From positions 1,050,918-1,114,917 of the forward strand of contig JAINUG010000049.1 of the NCBI GenBank assembly GCA_029706075.1: a DNA stretch of 64,000 bases, in the 5' to 3' direction. The notes beneath the pieces are model-generated. The model ran no database searches. It worked only from the letters and a program-made list of their open reading frames with translations, and was not told the DNA's origin. The position numbers and the translations under genes are program-made. This DNA is from Aldrovandia affinis. Taxonomy: Eukaryota > Chordata > Actinopteri > Notacanthiformes > Halosauridae. Positions 1 through 15,427 of this stretch are shown here, piece after piece (position 1 is the stretch's first letter; each line of letters starts with the position of its first letter).

Positions 1-3558
<3,558 letters not shown>

Positions 3559-4730
3559 GTGGCTGACACAGAAGGCATGGCACGGGTCCCCCTCATTGCC
3601 CTCTCGTATACAGCCATTTGTCAGGACATGGTCCACTGATTTTGATGAAAGCGTGCCATGCTTACACATACTGTACACTAGTACCTTCTACCATTTACAA
3701 AAAATATCACCTCATCTTCAGGTAGGTTAGAATATCCTATTTGTTATTATTGTACCATAACTGGCTTGACCTTGATTCAGCATAGTACGTGTTGAGATGT
3801 CTAGTTAGTATTACTGCTCTTGTTAAGGATAGAGTATAAAAGTTGTGATTCTGGGACTAAGAAGTCCGGTGTAGGACAGTGTTGCACAACGCACACCACA
3901 CACTGTCCCTTGTTTTGTGATTTGGATGTATAACAAACTAGCCGGTAGAAAATGTGAAAATGACTAGATGCAGGTTTACCATTATGTGTAGAAACATGTA
4001 ACAAAAAAAAAAAAAAGAAGGAAAAACTGAAAGAAAACGTCCTCCCTGTTCTACTGTTTCGAGCAGTAGTGGTGTGGGAAGTTCTGGAGTTTTTAAATCA
4101 GAGGGTTACAGGCTCCTGCCCCTGGTGGGAGGAGCTCCGCTGCTTCACCCTCGAACAGGGTATTTTTTTCCTCAAAGGGACAAATCGGCTAAATCCTCAC
4201 ATTCACTGGAAAGGCTGACCTTCAAGATTTCATTAAGAACGCACAAAATGACATACTCGCACTCAACCTGAGTGTGACTTAGTCAGAAAGCAGACTCTCT
4301 CTCTTGCGAGAGGCGTAACCGATCCGTTCCCCGACAGCTTGAGAGGAGATGGGTTATGGCAGTGCTCCATTAGGTGCAGTCAGAGCCAGGGAGGACAAAG
4401 TTCAGGGGGTCCGGGGCTGGGAAAGGCAAGCTCACTTTCTACTCAATAAAAAAACCATGAAGTCAGGACTGTGTACGACACAATGCTTCCATGGGAGACA
4501 CAAAGCAATATGGTAGGAAGGCACCATTTCCCAAATATCAACAGGAGTGGTAAAGCCAATAAAAATAAACTTGTCATGAGCCCTAGTGAGTCCACACCTG
4601 CATTTGCACTGAAGACATCTTAACAGGTGGGAACGATGTCCAACCCTTCTTAGAAAACCTACACAGATAAATCCTCAAACCCAGTATCTGTGGGTGCACT
4701 GACCGTTAGTGATGGCTGGCCAGCATTAAA
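3559..4730. other. Probable 3' UTR then intergenic, nothing recognised
   Basis: The sequence after the exchanger stop codon is AT-rich, with a poly-A run near 4002-4014 and an AATAAA near 4560. No poly(A) site can be assigned with confidence and no coding or repeat signature is clear. Confidence 0.4.
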
Positions 4731-5012
4731 CCGCACATGCCGTGCGACAAAACCAGGATTAGTCACAGATTCTAGCCAAAAACAACCAATCAAAATAATA
4801 AACTAAATCAAAACCGCCTTTCGGCAAACCGTAAACAAAGGCCGTCCACACCCACCTTCAGGGTTTCTTTCAGGCCTTGACTTTCTCTCTCTCCGCTTTC
4901 AATTCCTGTGTTCCAGCCACCTACTAAAAAGAGCAGAGCAGTTGTAAGAACACAGGTACAATTAGAGTCGTTAATCACCCCGATTCCCCTGCCTGGACCG
5001 ATGCCTTCCACA
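4731..5012 (-). repeat. 3' LTR of the gypsy element (internally deleted)
   Basis: It aligns with the LTR at 8031-8418 over shared blocks such as CAATTCCTGTGTTCCAGCCA and CTTTCGGCAAAC. It lacks about 80-100 bases after AACCAGGATT and about 45 bases near 4965. It ends CTTCCACA, next to the polypurine tract. The outer end is mutated (CCGCACATGC against TGTCACATGC). Confidence 0.85.
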
Positions 5013-5025
5013 CCCCTCCACCACT
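5013..5025 (-). other. Polypurine tract
   Basis: The minus strand reads AGTGGTGGAGGGG directly before the first TG of the 3' LTR. This is the position where plus-strand DNA synthesis is primed in LTR elements. Confidence 0.65.
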
Positions 5026-5149
5026 AGAATGCGGCCGGGCCCATTTGGCAAGGCAGACACCCCCCCAAGAAAGAAGATCCGCACAAGCATTCGTGGACCC
5101 CAGCCGATGGACCACCTAAAACCAAAAAGGCTGCAAAGCCAGACACTAA

Positions 5150-5900
5150 CGGGTGGTCCGGGAGTTGGTGTCCTTCATCCTGGGGAGCCAAAGGAGAGGT
5201 ACGCGATCAGAGTAGAGGATAAAGGGTTTCCCAGGAGGTAAGACCAGAGGGTGAGAGAGGCCCACTCGATTGCCAATCACTCTTTTTAAATTGTGCTGTA
5301 GCGTGGCTCTCTCGGAGAGAGATGTAGAGCACCGGCCGCTCCTTCCCCTCCACCTCCTGGGACAGCACTGCACCCAATCCCCTATCTGAGGTGTCAGTCT
5401 GCAAGATAAAAGGCAGGGAGAAATCAAGGCTAATCAACAACGGGCCGCCACACAGAATCGCTTTAATGTTCAGAGACGCCGCCTGGCACTGCTCAGTCCA
5501 CCAGACCAGATCTGAAGCTCCCTTTCAACTGAGATCGGTCAGGGGACTGGCCAGGGCAGATAATTCAGGAATAAACTTGGGATAATAATTTGCCAGTCCC
5601 AAAAAGGATCTCACATGCTTTTTGGGCTTAGGCTAGGGACAGTCCAATAAAACCAATCCAGCAGCTCGTCAACCCGGGGCATTGGATAAGCATCACATTT
5701 TGAGACTGCGTTTTCCTTTCTATAGTCCACACAGAATCGAGCAGACCCTTTGGGCTTGGGGATAAGAACGATGGGACTGCACCAGTCGCTGTGTGACTCC
5801 TCGATCACTCCCATGTCTGACATTTTCCTTCTGAACCAACTTTTTGTTGTGTTCAGGCAACCGATATGGCCGGCCGAACTACAGTGCCTGGCGGGGTTTG
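5150..5900 (-). pseudogene. Gypsy reverse transcriptase / RNase H remnant
   Basis: The minus strand encodes the RT start (VIEESHSDWCSPIVLIPKPK, FCVDYRKEN, YPMPRVDELL) at about 5823-5650. An RNase H start follows (ILQTDTSDRGLGAVLSQE, RPVLYIS) at about 5425-5300, then LYSDRVPLLWLPRMKDTN at about 5220-5165. The RT catalytic YxDD region is not intact. Frames change several times. A trace of the RT N-terminal leader (EHYIQTPPG) lies at about 5910-5880, fused to the end of the integrase frame. Confidence 0.85.
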
Positions 5901-6590
5901 TATATAGTGTTCCACTAAGTCAGTGGCAAGGGAGAAAACACGTTGGCACCCATACAGTAATTGAAAAGAGGAAAGCCCTGTGGAGGCTTGGGGTACATCT
6001 TTGACAGCAAACAACAGTGGGTCAATTAATTTATCCCAATTCCTTAAATTAGTGTGAATGAACTTACGAATCTTAGATTTCAACGTCTTGTTGAACCGCT
6101 CTACCAGCCCATCGGTTTGTGGGTGGTAGACGCTGGTTTGGATAGGCTTGATGTCCAATCATTTGTACAGCTCACTCAGTGTACATGCCTTGATCGGTGA
6201 GAATCGGTGAGAATCTCTTTTTTACCTCCGCGATAGTCTTTGCAGATATATTGCAGAGGCACAGCCTCAGGGTATCACATTGCATAATCTACAATGACTA
6301 ACACAAAGTGATATCCTTTGGTGCTCCGATATAATAGCCCGACAAGGTCCGCGTCAGTTCTCTCGAAGGGGACTTCTAATAAAGGCAAAGGGTGCAACAG
6401 AGCTTTTGGGATTGCCGCTTGATTAATTTTTTGGCACTTGGTGCATACTATACACCACCAACGGACGTAACCTTGAATGCTCGGCTAATAAAATGTATCC
6501 ATTATTCGGTTCAGTGTTTTATCCTTTCCTGAATGGCCTGCCGTTGGATTGCTATGAGCCGCCTGGAAAACCATTTCCTGACGGCTTTTA
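5853..6590 (-). pseudogene. Gypsy integrase remnant
   Basis: The minus strand from about 6590 reads as a zinc-binding N-terminus (AAHSNPTAGHSGKDKTLNRI, then CTKCQKINQ). The catalytic core follows (DLVGLLYRSTKGYHFVLVIV at about 6340-6290), then TSVYHPQTDGLVERFNKTLK at about 6140-6070, the classic DDE integrase HPQTDG..ER.N motif. Stops occur between the parts. The last readable residues run into RT leader sequence. Confidence 0.85.
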
Positions 6591-7246
6591 GGCAGTGATA
6601 ACCGCATACTCTCTTCTCTCAACTCACCCTATATAGCCGATTATGTCATATACATAAATAAGGGTGTGTCACCACCTGCTCTGGATCAAGCAGTTGGTTA
6701 TCAATCTTAGGGAGAAGTCAGTCACACTGGTGAGCAGGGGAAAACTGCTGCCCCTGCCCCCTTTACCCAAAGTGATATTTCTGCCGCTTCAAGTTGCGGC
6801 GAAGCGAGAGTCGATAGTCCCTCCCCTGGATCATCGTCATCTGTGAGGTAATTTCCCCCAGTTGCTATGGGACGACAATGAACACACCCCTGCTGCTGTC
6901 AGGCCCCTTCTGCAAGTCAGTCCCTAGCCATATCCCTAAACCCCAGCTAATCATGTTAGAAAATCAGCGGAAGGGGGGTGCAGGGAGTAACCCCTGCCAC
7001 CATGCTCTCTTTATTTTCCCGCAGTTGATAACTCATTGCAGACCATTATATAATAATGAATACCACCATGTACACACCATATCCCCACCTCTATAAGCCT
7101 ATCCAATGCCTCAAGTTGAACTAGATGCTGATGCAATAGGGTGCGGTAACACCCCAAGTCCAACAGTGCCTGTTGAAAAGGTGTTAAAACAGGGAAAGCT
7201 GTTAAAAGTGGGAGTCGGGGGAATTGGGACTGGGACAGGACTCAGG

Positions 7247-7834
7247 CTAGGTGGGGACTAGGGCTAGTGCCAGAGTTTGGACCACGGAGGGACTGGGGAA
7301 GATGGGGAGATTGGAGTCTTTGGGAAGGGGGGAAGGAGGGGCTTTTCTTCTCCCTGCGTCCTTGTCAGCCAGCTGGACGGCTGCAGCCAGGGTTGGTGGC
7401 TGGTGGCAACAGAGCCAATCCGAGGTCCCTTTCAGGAGCCCCAGAATGAACTGCTCCAGCTGCACAATGCCATCCAGGTTGTGAAGGATTGCCAGTAGGA
7501 GTTGAGGAGCTGCTGGGCTTAGGCGAAGGGACAACCAACTTTAGCAAACCGGAGCTCCCGAAGCCACCGGCAGTGTGCCTCTGGCTTCAACCCCACTTGT
7601 TCCAAGATAGTGGCTCGGCGGTTTGGATGGTCGGCCACAGTGCTGGCTGGCACACTGTGGCCCGATATCTGGCTCTCTACCGACAGGCAAGAGCCGTAGC
7701 GCCCACTCGGTTATCAGCCACCCACACATCGTGGCCGTTCTCTTGAAGAGATCCACAAATGCCTCTGGGTGGTCGTCCGGTTCCATCTTCTCCATCTTGA
7801 TGTCGGACCAGAATGGACTGGGGTTCTGCTTCAC
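7247..7834 (-). pseudogene. Gypsy gag remnant
   Basis: Two minus-strand frames carry fish gypsy gag signatures: DDHPEAFVDLFKRTATMCGW at about 7780-7720, and LEQFILGLLKGTSDWLCCHQ followed by PPTLAAAVQLA at about 7465-7370. The second matches the capsid C-terminal/SCAN-like part of such elements. A frameshift separates them, and no zinc knuckle was recognised. Confidence 0.75.
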
Positions 7835-8006
7835 CTTCAGCAGCTACAGGAGGGCAGCTCTGTCCGCTGCTTGTGATGCTGCGATGGCTTGCAGCGCCTG
7901 TTAGTGTTGTTCCTGTGAGCAGATCAGAGCCTGTTGTTGGGACTCCTGCGTCACGGTGAGCTGGCTAACCAGCTAGGACAGTGGAGAGCCCTCAATGGCA
8001 CTGTTC

Positions 8007-8026
8007 TGTCCTGAGTTTCGGCAACA
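8007..8026 (-). other. Primer binding site-like sequence
   Basis: Four bases inside the 5' LTR end, the minus strand reads TGTTGCCGAAACTCAGGA. This resembles a tRNA primer site of the TGGTGCCGAAAC type. The priming tRNA was not assigned. Confidence 0.5.
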
Positions 8027-8030
8027 AATA

Positions 8031-8418
8031 TGTCACATGCCGTGCCACAAAACCAGGATTGGAACAGAACAGCAGGATGCAGGGAGTGGACTTATCGGTC
8101 AGCATTTTTATTGTTCTTCTCACAAGCAGAGAGGAGGGAGAGAGAGAATAGAAAGAAAAATAAAGAAACAGAACTTCAATCGAACTAAATCAAAACCACC
8201 TTTCGGCAAACACTAAACAAAGTATGTACACACACACATTTTCACGGTTTTGTTGGGTTTCAATTCCTGTGTTCCAGCCACCTACTAAAAGAGCAGAGCA
8301 GTTGTAACCACACAGGTACAATTAGATAATTCTGCACAGCTGTGTACCCTAGCTGCCCTGCCAGTAGGCGTGGCTGTTGATCACCCAGATTCCCCTGCCT
8401 AGACTGACGCCTTCCACA
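8031..8418 (-). repeat. 5' LTR of the gypsy element
   Basis: On the minus strand it begins TGTGGAAGG and ends TGTGACA, giving the usual TG..CA ends. A minus-strand AATAAA signal (TTTATT on the plus strand, near 8107) is present. It is the more complete of the two LTRs. No clear target duplication is left outside the pair. Confidence 0.85.
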
Positions 8419-11390
8419 CCAGGTTACCTGTTTGTGCAGATTGCTTTGGTAATATTTAATCAATTTAAATCAGATCATTCTGCTGTGCTGGAATGCCAAT
8501 TCACCCCTCGCTGCTGGCCAGGACGTAACCCTACCCTCGCACACACTAGCTAATCCTCCAAAAATCCTTGACATGAAAGAAAGGGATTTGGGGATGGAGA
8601 CAGGTTCAGCCACAGATCCCGTTGTTACACGGTTACCCTTTGTTCAATGTGAATATCAGTTTAGCTCATCTGCCAAATCCAAGAAAAAACTAACAATAAG
8701 GATCAAGACTTCTCATGTCTAGATCAGATGCTGCCAATACAGAGAGCCTTCACTTTCACCGATCCCTCCACTGCAGTGAGAATGATGAAGTGATTATTTA
8801 AGTGGGATTATATTAGATTAATCATGGAGTAACAGAGGCATGTTACCCTAATTATTCATTCATTTGTATTCAAGATTTATTAAAGATTTATGATAATGTA
8901 CACCTCAGTGCTCTGCAGTTGATAAAGACCTTGTTACCGGGCAAACCTTCCATATGTTTAATAAGCAGTTTAGCATAGTTATAATACTATTTAATAAGTG
9001 TTTATATATTTAATGACTGTCGCCACTTTTGATAACTTGTGTACGGGTTTAATATAATGGTTCACTGCGTTTCGGTACAATAAATGTTTTAAGACAAAGA
9101 GGATATCTCATAGTATATTTATGAGTATTATTATATTGAGTGAGTCTACAAAAAACTCACATTTATCTTTGCTAAATGTTTACTAAATCTTTTACATAGT
9201 TTTATAAGAATGGATGTCAGAGAGCGCCTAGTTATATTCGTGGTGTATTTTGATATTTTATGATGACCCAGTTACAGTACGTGTACTTCCTACAATATTT
9301 GTGAATTCAACTGTGGTTGCTTTTTTAGAATGTCTTTTGTAATAGAATGCTTAAGAATGGTTATATCAAAGCAAGAACACCTACTGTTTAGACCCACTCC
9401 CTTTTCATCACATTTGTAATTAAGTCATTTTTATTTAAACCTGTGGGAAAGCAGAATAGGTCGGGACAAGCGGCTCTTTAATCTATTCTTTTTGCCAAGG
9501 TGCTTGGTAATGGAGTTATGGAGTTATATATATATATATATATATGTGTAGATATGTCTGAAAATATGGTAGGAAGCGGAAGAATGCCTGTGTGATTGCT
9601 GTATGCCCAGCAGAATTGTGATAATTAATAATCCCCATAATTTTATTCCATGTTCAGGCACATGATTGTTTTGTTAGTGTGTTTGTTGGTTGTGGAGTGA
9701 GGAATTTAACCCCCCACCCCCAATTTTAGTTTTCGATAATCCGATCCAAGTTGACTTTTTGTTAGCAACAAAGCAGTAATCGCAATCAGGGTTTTTTTAG
9801 ACCAGAGGGTAGTGGAAAAGCATCTTTTAATCTGTCTCTATTGCACTCGAGGTTAAATTAATGTGTTTGTCCTTCCCTCCGCCATTGAGTTGGACACCCA
9901 GGATGAGGTCACCAAAGTCACCGTGAGAAACAGAAGCCTACTGCCCCTAACTGTGAACTCAAGGCAGCCTGTGCTGTGTAGTAATTTTTGTTCTGACCAA
10001 ATGTACTTGTGTACAATTGTATGTGCAGAGCAATTATTTAAAATCTAAATTCCTCCTCCAGCCTCCTTCCTGCATTCACACTCCTCATCCCAATCAGCAG
10101 GTAACAATGAAGCAATCATAGTGCAGGGACCTGTCTGTTCTTCCTGGGTTTCCATTAATCTGGACCTGTGGTAAACTTTTAAACTGCGCTGTATTCTTCA
10201 CTTTAACCTGCTTCTTTTTTTTTTTGGACGATACAGGGAAATTATAATGTTATACAATTCTAGTGGTGTTTGTGGTATTTTAACATGCTCAAACCGGGGC
10301 GGTTGAGCTGGAAATGTCAGTAATGTGTATTTAATAGAAAGAAACCAAAAATGTACTGTAAAAGATACACTGTACTAGACACACTTGAACATTATGATCA
10401 TTATTTTATATAGGTTCTGGTTTTCCAGCAAAATGTCAATTTAAAAAATATTCACTCTGTTTACAATTTTTCAAATCATGTTAACTACGAGGAGTACATC
10501 AAGTCCTTTGGGGGAAACCTAAGTGAAGGACTATAAAATATAAGATTGAGAATCACATTGTTTCTGCCAGCAGTGTTCTTTGGACCAACTGTTAGCCTTC
10601 AATCAAAATGATTGTAAGGACACTATGCTGAAACACCGTTGCAAGCCCCCGTTTTCTTGATTTCCCCCATCCTCACTGGTTCTCCAGGTTCTATCGTGCA
10701 CCTGCACTGTATTATCCTCGATTAACTGTCCAGGAAATGCAGGGGGGGAAACATTATAGAGTCGCACAGGTTCTGCAGAAGGCTGAAGAACACAATGGGC
10801 TCTGTTTGTTGTCACACGACTGGCTTCTGTTGTAGTGAATTAATGGCTGGTGCTGTTGGTGGAGGAAGGGAATGAAACGAGCAGAAAAAGCACAAAAGTC
10901 CTGTGGAGTTTCAGAGCTTCCTCTGTCGCCCCCCAAAGCACCCACAGAGATCTCATCAGATAAATAAAACAGGAACACTGTCACAGGAAGTGTCACAAGT
11001 GTACTATTTAGTATTGAGCGTCACAAATAACATTTAAAAAGATTGAGCAATAGAACAGAGTAGAGGTATGAGAGGTATCATTATTTGAAGTATATATTTT
11101 CTTAAAGTGTTTTGGAAGCATCGTCCCTTAGTAATAAAAACACCTTTTATTCTTTAGGACAATGTTTGTATAATTTGACAAACTTTGACTGTATGTTGTT
11201 GAGTGCAATAAACAAGGTCTGTGCAATAACCACTAAAATGAGCTTTGTCTTTTTTTCTTTACTTTGGGAAGGCTGAAAAGAGTCAACGGGAGCTTTGGCA
11301 AAGGAAGCTAGACGAAGGATGTGTTTTGGATGGGACCTTCGGAAGAAGACATAATATAATAATAATATATAATATAATAATATATGCCAT
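8419..11390. other. Intergenic, AT-rich, no gene seen
   Basis: About 3 kb has no convincing coding frame. It has a (TA)n run at 9525-9545 and an AAT/ATA-rich stretch at 11350-11385. Nothing else is recognised. Confidence 0.5.
9525..9545. repeat. (TA)n microsatellite
   Basis: This is a run of about ten TA dinucleotides. Confidence 0.9.
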
Positions 11391-11505
11391 TTAACAGACA
11401 TTTTCATGCAAAGCGACTGAATGCATACATTCTTCCAATGGAAGCGGACCCACAACCTAAGCGTTATCAACGCTGTGCTCTACCTACTGAGCCACACGCA
11501 ACCAG
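11391..11505. repeat. tRNA-like repeat fragment (uncertain)
   Basis: The block ACAGACATTTTCATGCAAAG, followed later by CTACCTACTGAGCCACACGC, looks like the reverse of a tRNA-derived SINE head, as in the 18790 repeat. It is diverged and the family is not certain. Confidence 0.35.
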
Positions 11506-11844
11506 GAGATATTAATGAAGCAGCAAATTTACCTCGAATTGCTAAAAACAATCGTTGCATTTACTTACCAAGATATGTAGGCACTTGTGACTGGTTTATT
11601 TTCTAATACAGCCTATGTTCAGGGTTTTTTAACTGTTTCTATTTGGATAAATGTGTATCGTGTATATGTAGGATTTGTTTTTGTACATTTTCAAGAACTG
11701 TCAGTATACAGTACTAAAATGTTTAAGGCCCAGAATTTTCATACATTTGATCAAATGTTCATTTTTATGTGCATGTTTCCTTTAGGTAAGACACACAATG
11801 GAGAATCAACATTTCAAAAGTTGCATAACGTAATGTAATTTACA

Positions 11845-12280
11845 TAAAATTTTAAGCATTTAGCAGACGCTCTTATCCAGATGAGATGTACATTAATACA
11901 TGATAAGAACAATCATAGTTCGCGCAAGAGATCGGTGCAGTAAAACAGCGATAGACATCGTTGTAGGCAGCTACGTACCATACCTGTAACACTGGGAAGG
12001 AAAGGGTTAGTAAATTATTATTATTATTATTTATTTATTTTAAATGAGGAGTAAGCAGGGATACATATACAAAAAGTATTGAACAAGTAGGCAGTGGTGA
12101 TGGCAATTGGCTAGATGTACAGAATTCAGTGGTAGTTGAGTCTGAAAAGGTGGGTTTTGAGTCTCCTGTGGAAGATCGCAAGTGATTCCACGGTCCTGAC
12201 TGATTGCGGAAGGTCATTCCACCACCGAGGGGTCAGGCGAGATCGCGAGGAGTGGCTGCCCGAAGTGAACAAGTTCAGAA
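11845..12280. repeat. Dispersed fish repeat, copy 1
   Basis: It starts with GCATTTAGCAGACGCTCTTA and continues through GGTGGGTTTTGAGTCTCC and GGTCATTCCACCACCGAGG. The same sequence occurs inverted at 45540-45825 in a dpf2 intron, so it is a dispersed repeat. Its class is not clear. Confidence 0.7.
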
Positions 12281-13218
12281 GCATAATTTCATTCTAATGG
12301 TAAACGTAGGTATTGTGGGACATTCCTGGGTGTGTATAACTTCAAACACATTTTTCCATTCCACAGCCTCCTTCTCTGCCACCAACCCAGTGTGTTCAGC
12401 CATTTCAGTTATGCACAGGGTGATGTTTTGGGGGTTAGGGCCACTGTGTCTCCAGGCTTCCCTTTCAACCAGGCACTTAACAGCACCAGCATGAACAGTT
12501 GTCATTGTACCAATTTAGCTTCCCTCCCCAGCTCAGCAGTAGGATGCACTACAAGCTAACCCACCGTGAAAGCTCAACCGGTGAGGCCCTTGCAGAAGCA
12601 TACAATCATGTATCTCAGTATGCACCACCATCACTATTCTATACTCTTTCATATGCGGTGTGTTTTCCCCTGTGAGGGCCCGCAGTATGTACCTTATCCT
12701 CCAGATCACAAGACTGGGGTGTGGGGGTGGCTTGTGGTGCCCCCCCTCCACCCATCGCCCACACCTTCCCTCCTGCATCCTGCTCTGCGGAGTGAGTGCA
12801 GAAAGTACAGTGAAGGTGGGATTAACATGTGTTTACCCAGGGATCAGCGGCAATGCCAAAGTTCTGCCAAGCCCTCTCCCTGCACCCACTGAACATGTCC
12901 GCTATACAAACAACTTCAAGAACCTGACAAAGCTAGCTCTTCGCTGCCTGGCCGCAGCGCAATCCGGCAAAGCCTTCTGGCCCTCTTCGCAAGGTTTTTG
13001 TAACGTTGTCAATGTGGTAGACATGGTAGCAACCCTGAGAGAAGTTAAAGGCTTTCTGGCCCACCGCTGGTCCTCGTGGTTCAAGTTGACCACAGAGGGC
13101 ATGCTTGTTACTGCAATAAAATTCACATGCCAATCCAGAATACAGAATAGTAACGGCCATGATTACCACAGCTATCCGGGGCATGAGAATAGTGACCATC
13201 ACGTTCAGCCAAAAAAGG
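12281..13218. other. Intergenic, no gene recognised
   Basis: Overlapping open frames of up to 187 codons exist on both strands (for example 12660-13223). None shows a domain, splice pattern or similarity I can name, so I treat the stretch as non-coding. Confidence 0.4.
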
Positions 13219-13420
13219 AATAATAATAATAATAGACTGTATTTATATATCGCCTTTCATCTCATGATCTCAAAACACTTCATAGTGAAGGGGGGAAGCT
13301 CACCTCATCCACTACCAATGTGTAACATGCAGCAGGGTGATGCATGGCAGCCATTTTGTGCCAGAATGCTCACCACACTAATATGGACATCAGAATCTGG
13401 AAAGGGGACATGCTGATAGA
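13219..13420. repeat. AAT-tailed repeat fragment
   Basis: An (AAT)n run is followed by CTGTATTTATATATCGCCTT and CTCAAAACACTTCATAGTGA. A related arrangement, an AAT run then CAAGGTGCTTTATAACAGG, occurs at 35545-35640. This looks like the end of a retroposon; the family is not assigned. Confidence 0.45.
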
Positions 13421-13783
13421 AGTGAAGCTATGGGCTTATCTGAGAAGTAAAAAGAGAGAGTATGTGTAGGTTTGTGCTGTGCTTGAGTGAGCTCAGCTGT
13501 GCTGCACAAGGGGTGGTTCGATTCATAGGCTCTGGTCCTGTTGGCCTGTGTTTGAATCCATGATAAGACACTGCTATTGTAACCATGAACCTGCTTTACA
13601 AATTAACAAGGTAAATTACATAATGTTGTGATGTAAAATGTTGTATGGTGAACGTTACATTTTGTTCTGGATAAGGTCTAAACAAATGAACAATGCACTG
13701 AACTTTCAGTCAGACTTGATAGCCTCAACCCCTTTACCATACATGCCATTTGCCATATATATGACCATATATATATATATATA

Positions 13784-14165
13784 CACAGTACTGTGCAAAA
13801 GTTTTAAGCAGGTGTGAAGAAATGCTGTAAAGTAAGAATGCTTACAAAAATATAAATGTTAATTGTATATTTTTATCAATTTACAAAATGCAAAGTGAGC
13901 AAACAGAAGAAAAATCTAAATCAAATCAATATTTGGTATGACTACCCTTTGCCTTCAAACCAGCATCAATTCTTATAGGTACACTTGCACAGTTTTTGAA
14001 GGAACTCGGCAGATAGGTTGTTCCAAACATCTTGGAGAACTAACCACAGATCTTCTGTGGATGTAGGCTGCCTCAAATCCTTCTGTCTCTTCATGTAATC
14101 CCAGACAGACTCGATGATGTTGAGATCAGGGCTCTGTGGGGGCCAAACCACCACTTCCAGGACTC
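13784..14165 (-). mobile_element. Tc1/mariner fragment
   Basis: The left edge CACAGTACTGTGCAAAAG follows a TA and is typical of Tc1 terminal repeats. The minus strand at 14154-13966 encodes WPPQSPDLNIIESVWDYMKR, the region of the third catalytic acid of Tc1 transposase. The rest of the gene is missing beyond 14165. Confidence 0.8.
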
Positions 14166-14213
14166 CAACAATTTTTTTACTGGTTTACACCAGAAAAAAA
14201 TCTTAAAAAAATT

Positions 14214-14443
14214 TGAAAACAAAGAAAATATAAAGATAAAGTAGAATTAGTTTTAGGGTTTTATCTATAATAGAAAAACCAGAGGGACAGATTTACTCAA
14301 GAGTTTACAGTGAAGGATGCCGTCAGGCTGAAGAAGGAGTCCAGATTTTTCTAAAAGGAATAAAACTTAGTGTTAAAAAAACATTCAACATGAAAACAAA
14401 GAAAATATAAAGATAAAGTAGAATTAGTTTTAGGGTTTTATCT
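14214..14443. repeat. 53-bp identical direct repeats
   Basis: Copies at 14214-14266 and 14391-14443 are identical over 53 bases. Both begin TGAAAACAAAGAAAATATAA and end GGGTTTTATCT. Confidence 0.92.
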
Positions 14444-14481
14444 TTTAGTTTGACCTTTTTAATCCTTTTAGAAAAATCTGG
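14341..14481. repeat. 19-bp perfect inverted repeat
   Basis: CCAGATTTTTCTAAAAGGA at 14341-14359 is repeated as its exact reverse complement at 14463-14481. The second 53-bp repeat lies in the loop. Confidence 0.9.
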
Positions 14482-15427
14482 TGCAAACTTGTATAAAGGC
14501 TTTGGGAATCAAGCCTAGAGCGTCTCAGTGATGTCAATTTTGTTTCTTAAATTTATTTTACATTTGTTACATTTTAATATAAGTTTCTTATGGGGTTGAA
14601 TTCCCCATTGAATCCCCATGCTATGTACATAACATCACACTATCAGGAAGATGGTCTCTCTTGTTTTTGCATTATGTTCATAGTCTGGGTCTCCCTGCTT
14701 TTTTTAATGGATTGGACCAAGTGTTAATCTCATATCTTATTCTTTATCTCATATCTTATTCTTTACATACAAATCCCAATTGTAAGTCCATTCTATCATT
14801 GCAACATTTGCAATCAATCCAGGAGGGCAGAGAGTAGCAAGTGCATCCTCCAAAATGTGTGCAGCAAGTCAATGCTTCTTTTTACTCTGCGGTCCACCAG
14901 TTGAGTTGCGTAGTCATTCCAGTCATTTCATTTCAGGACTGCACTTTTTACACCATAGCCACCCAATCAACAAGAATAGCCACTGTTAAGTGATGAGGCA
15001 AGGATGCTTACTGAAACCTTCTGGAAGCTACTGTGGCCAATTATGTGCTGCTCCGTGGGACTCTCTGCCATGGTCGGTACTGGTATGGCCAGAATTGTAT
15101 CCAGGACAGTGTTACTGCCCCCCAGGCTAGCCTTAGCTGAATAAAATGTCCCTTTTTAGGCAAATTTTTAACATTACCGACTCTACTCCCCTACGAGAAG
15201 TCTTTCTTCCAAGGGCTTCTTCATTGAGCACATTCTGGAACTTGTGCACCACTTGTGCACCACTCTCCAGGGTATCAGCAAGGGAACATGGAGGGCCAGG
15301 GGTGGTGCCAGAAAATTTTGGTTGGGGGTGCTTTATGGTTGTGAGGGGGTGCTCATGAAATGTATACACCCGTGCAGGTCACAGGTGCGTAGACCACGGC
15401 TATGAAGGCTACATTACTACGCATAAT

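Larger units (their letters stand above)
4731..8418 (-). mobile_element. Degenerate Ty3/gypsy LTR retrotransposon with gmr1-like pol order
   Basis: Two related LTRs (about 4731-5012 and 8031-8418) flank an interior of about 3 kb read on the minus strand. In element order the recognisable pieces are gag (about 7834-7247), integrase (about 6590-5853), reverse transcriptase (about 5900-5611) and RNase H (about 5440-5150), then a polypurine tract and the 3' LTR. A primer-binding-site-like sequence follows the 5' LTR. Standard Ty3/gypsy elements have integrase last. Integrase before RT is the arrangement described for gmr1-like fish elements. No protease was recognised. All reading frames carry stops or shifts, so the copy is dead. 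A deletion or a join between two copies could also give this order. Confidence 0.88.
14166..15288. other. Intergenic with direct and inverted repeats
   Basis: No gene was seen. The stretch contains the 53-bp direct repeats and the 19-bp inverted repeat listed separately. A weak SINE-like match at about 14810-14910 has wording similar to the 62080 repeat (GGTCCACCAGTTGAGTTG). Confidence 0.45.

Noticed and set aside
4731..8418. Endogenous retrovirus
   Set aside because: No envelope gene is seen; the RT, integrase and gag motifs are of Ty3/gypsy type.
12660..13223. 187-codon open frame
   Set aside because: No recognisable domain, codon bias or conserved motif; overlapping frames of similar length on the other strand suggest chance.
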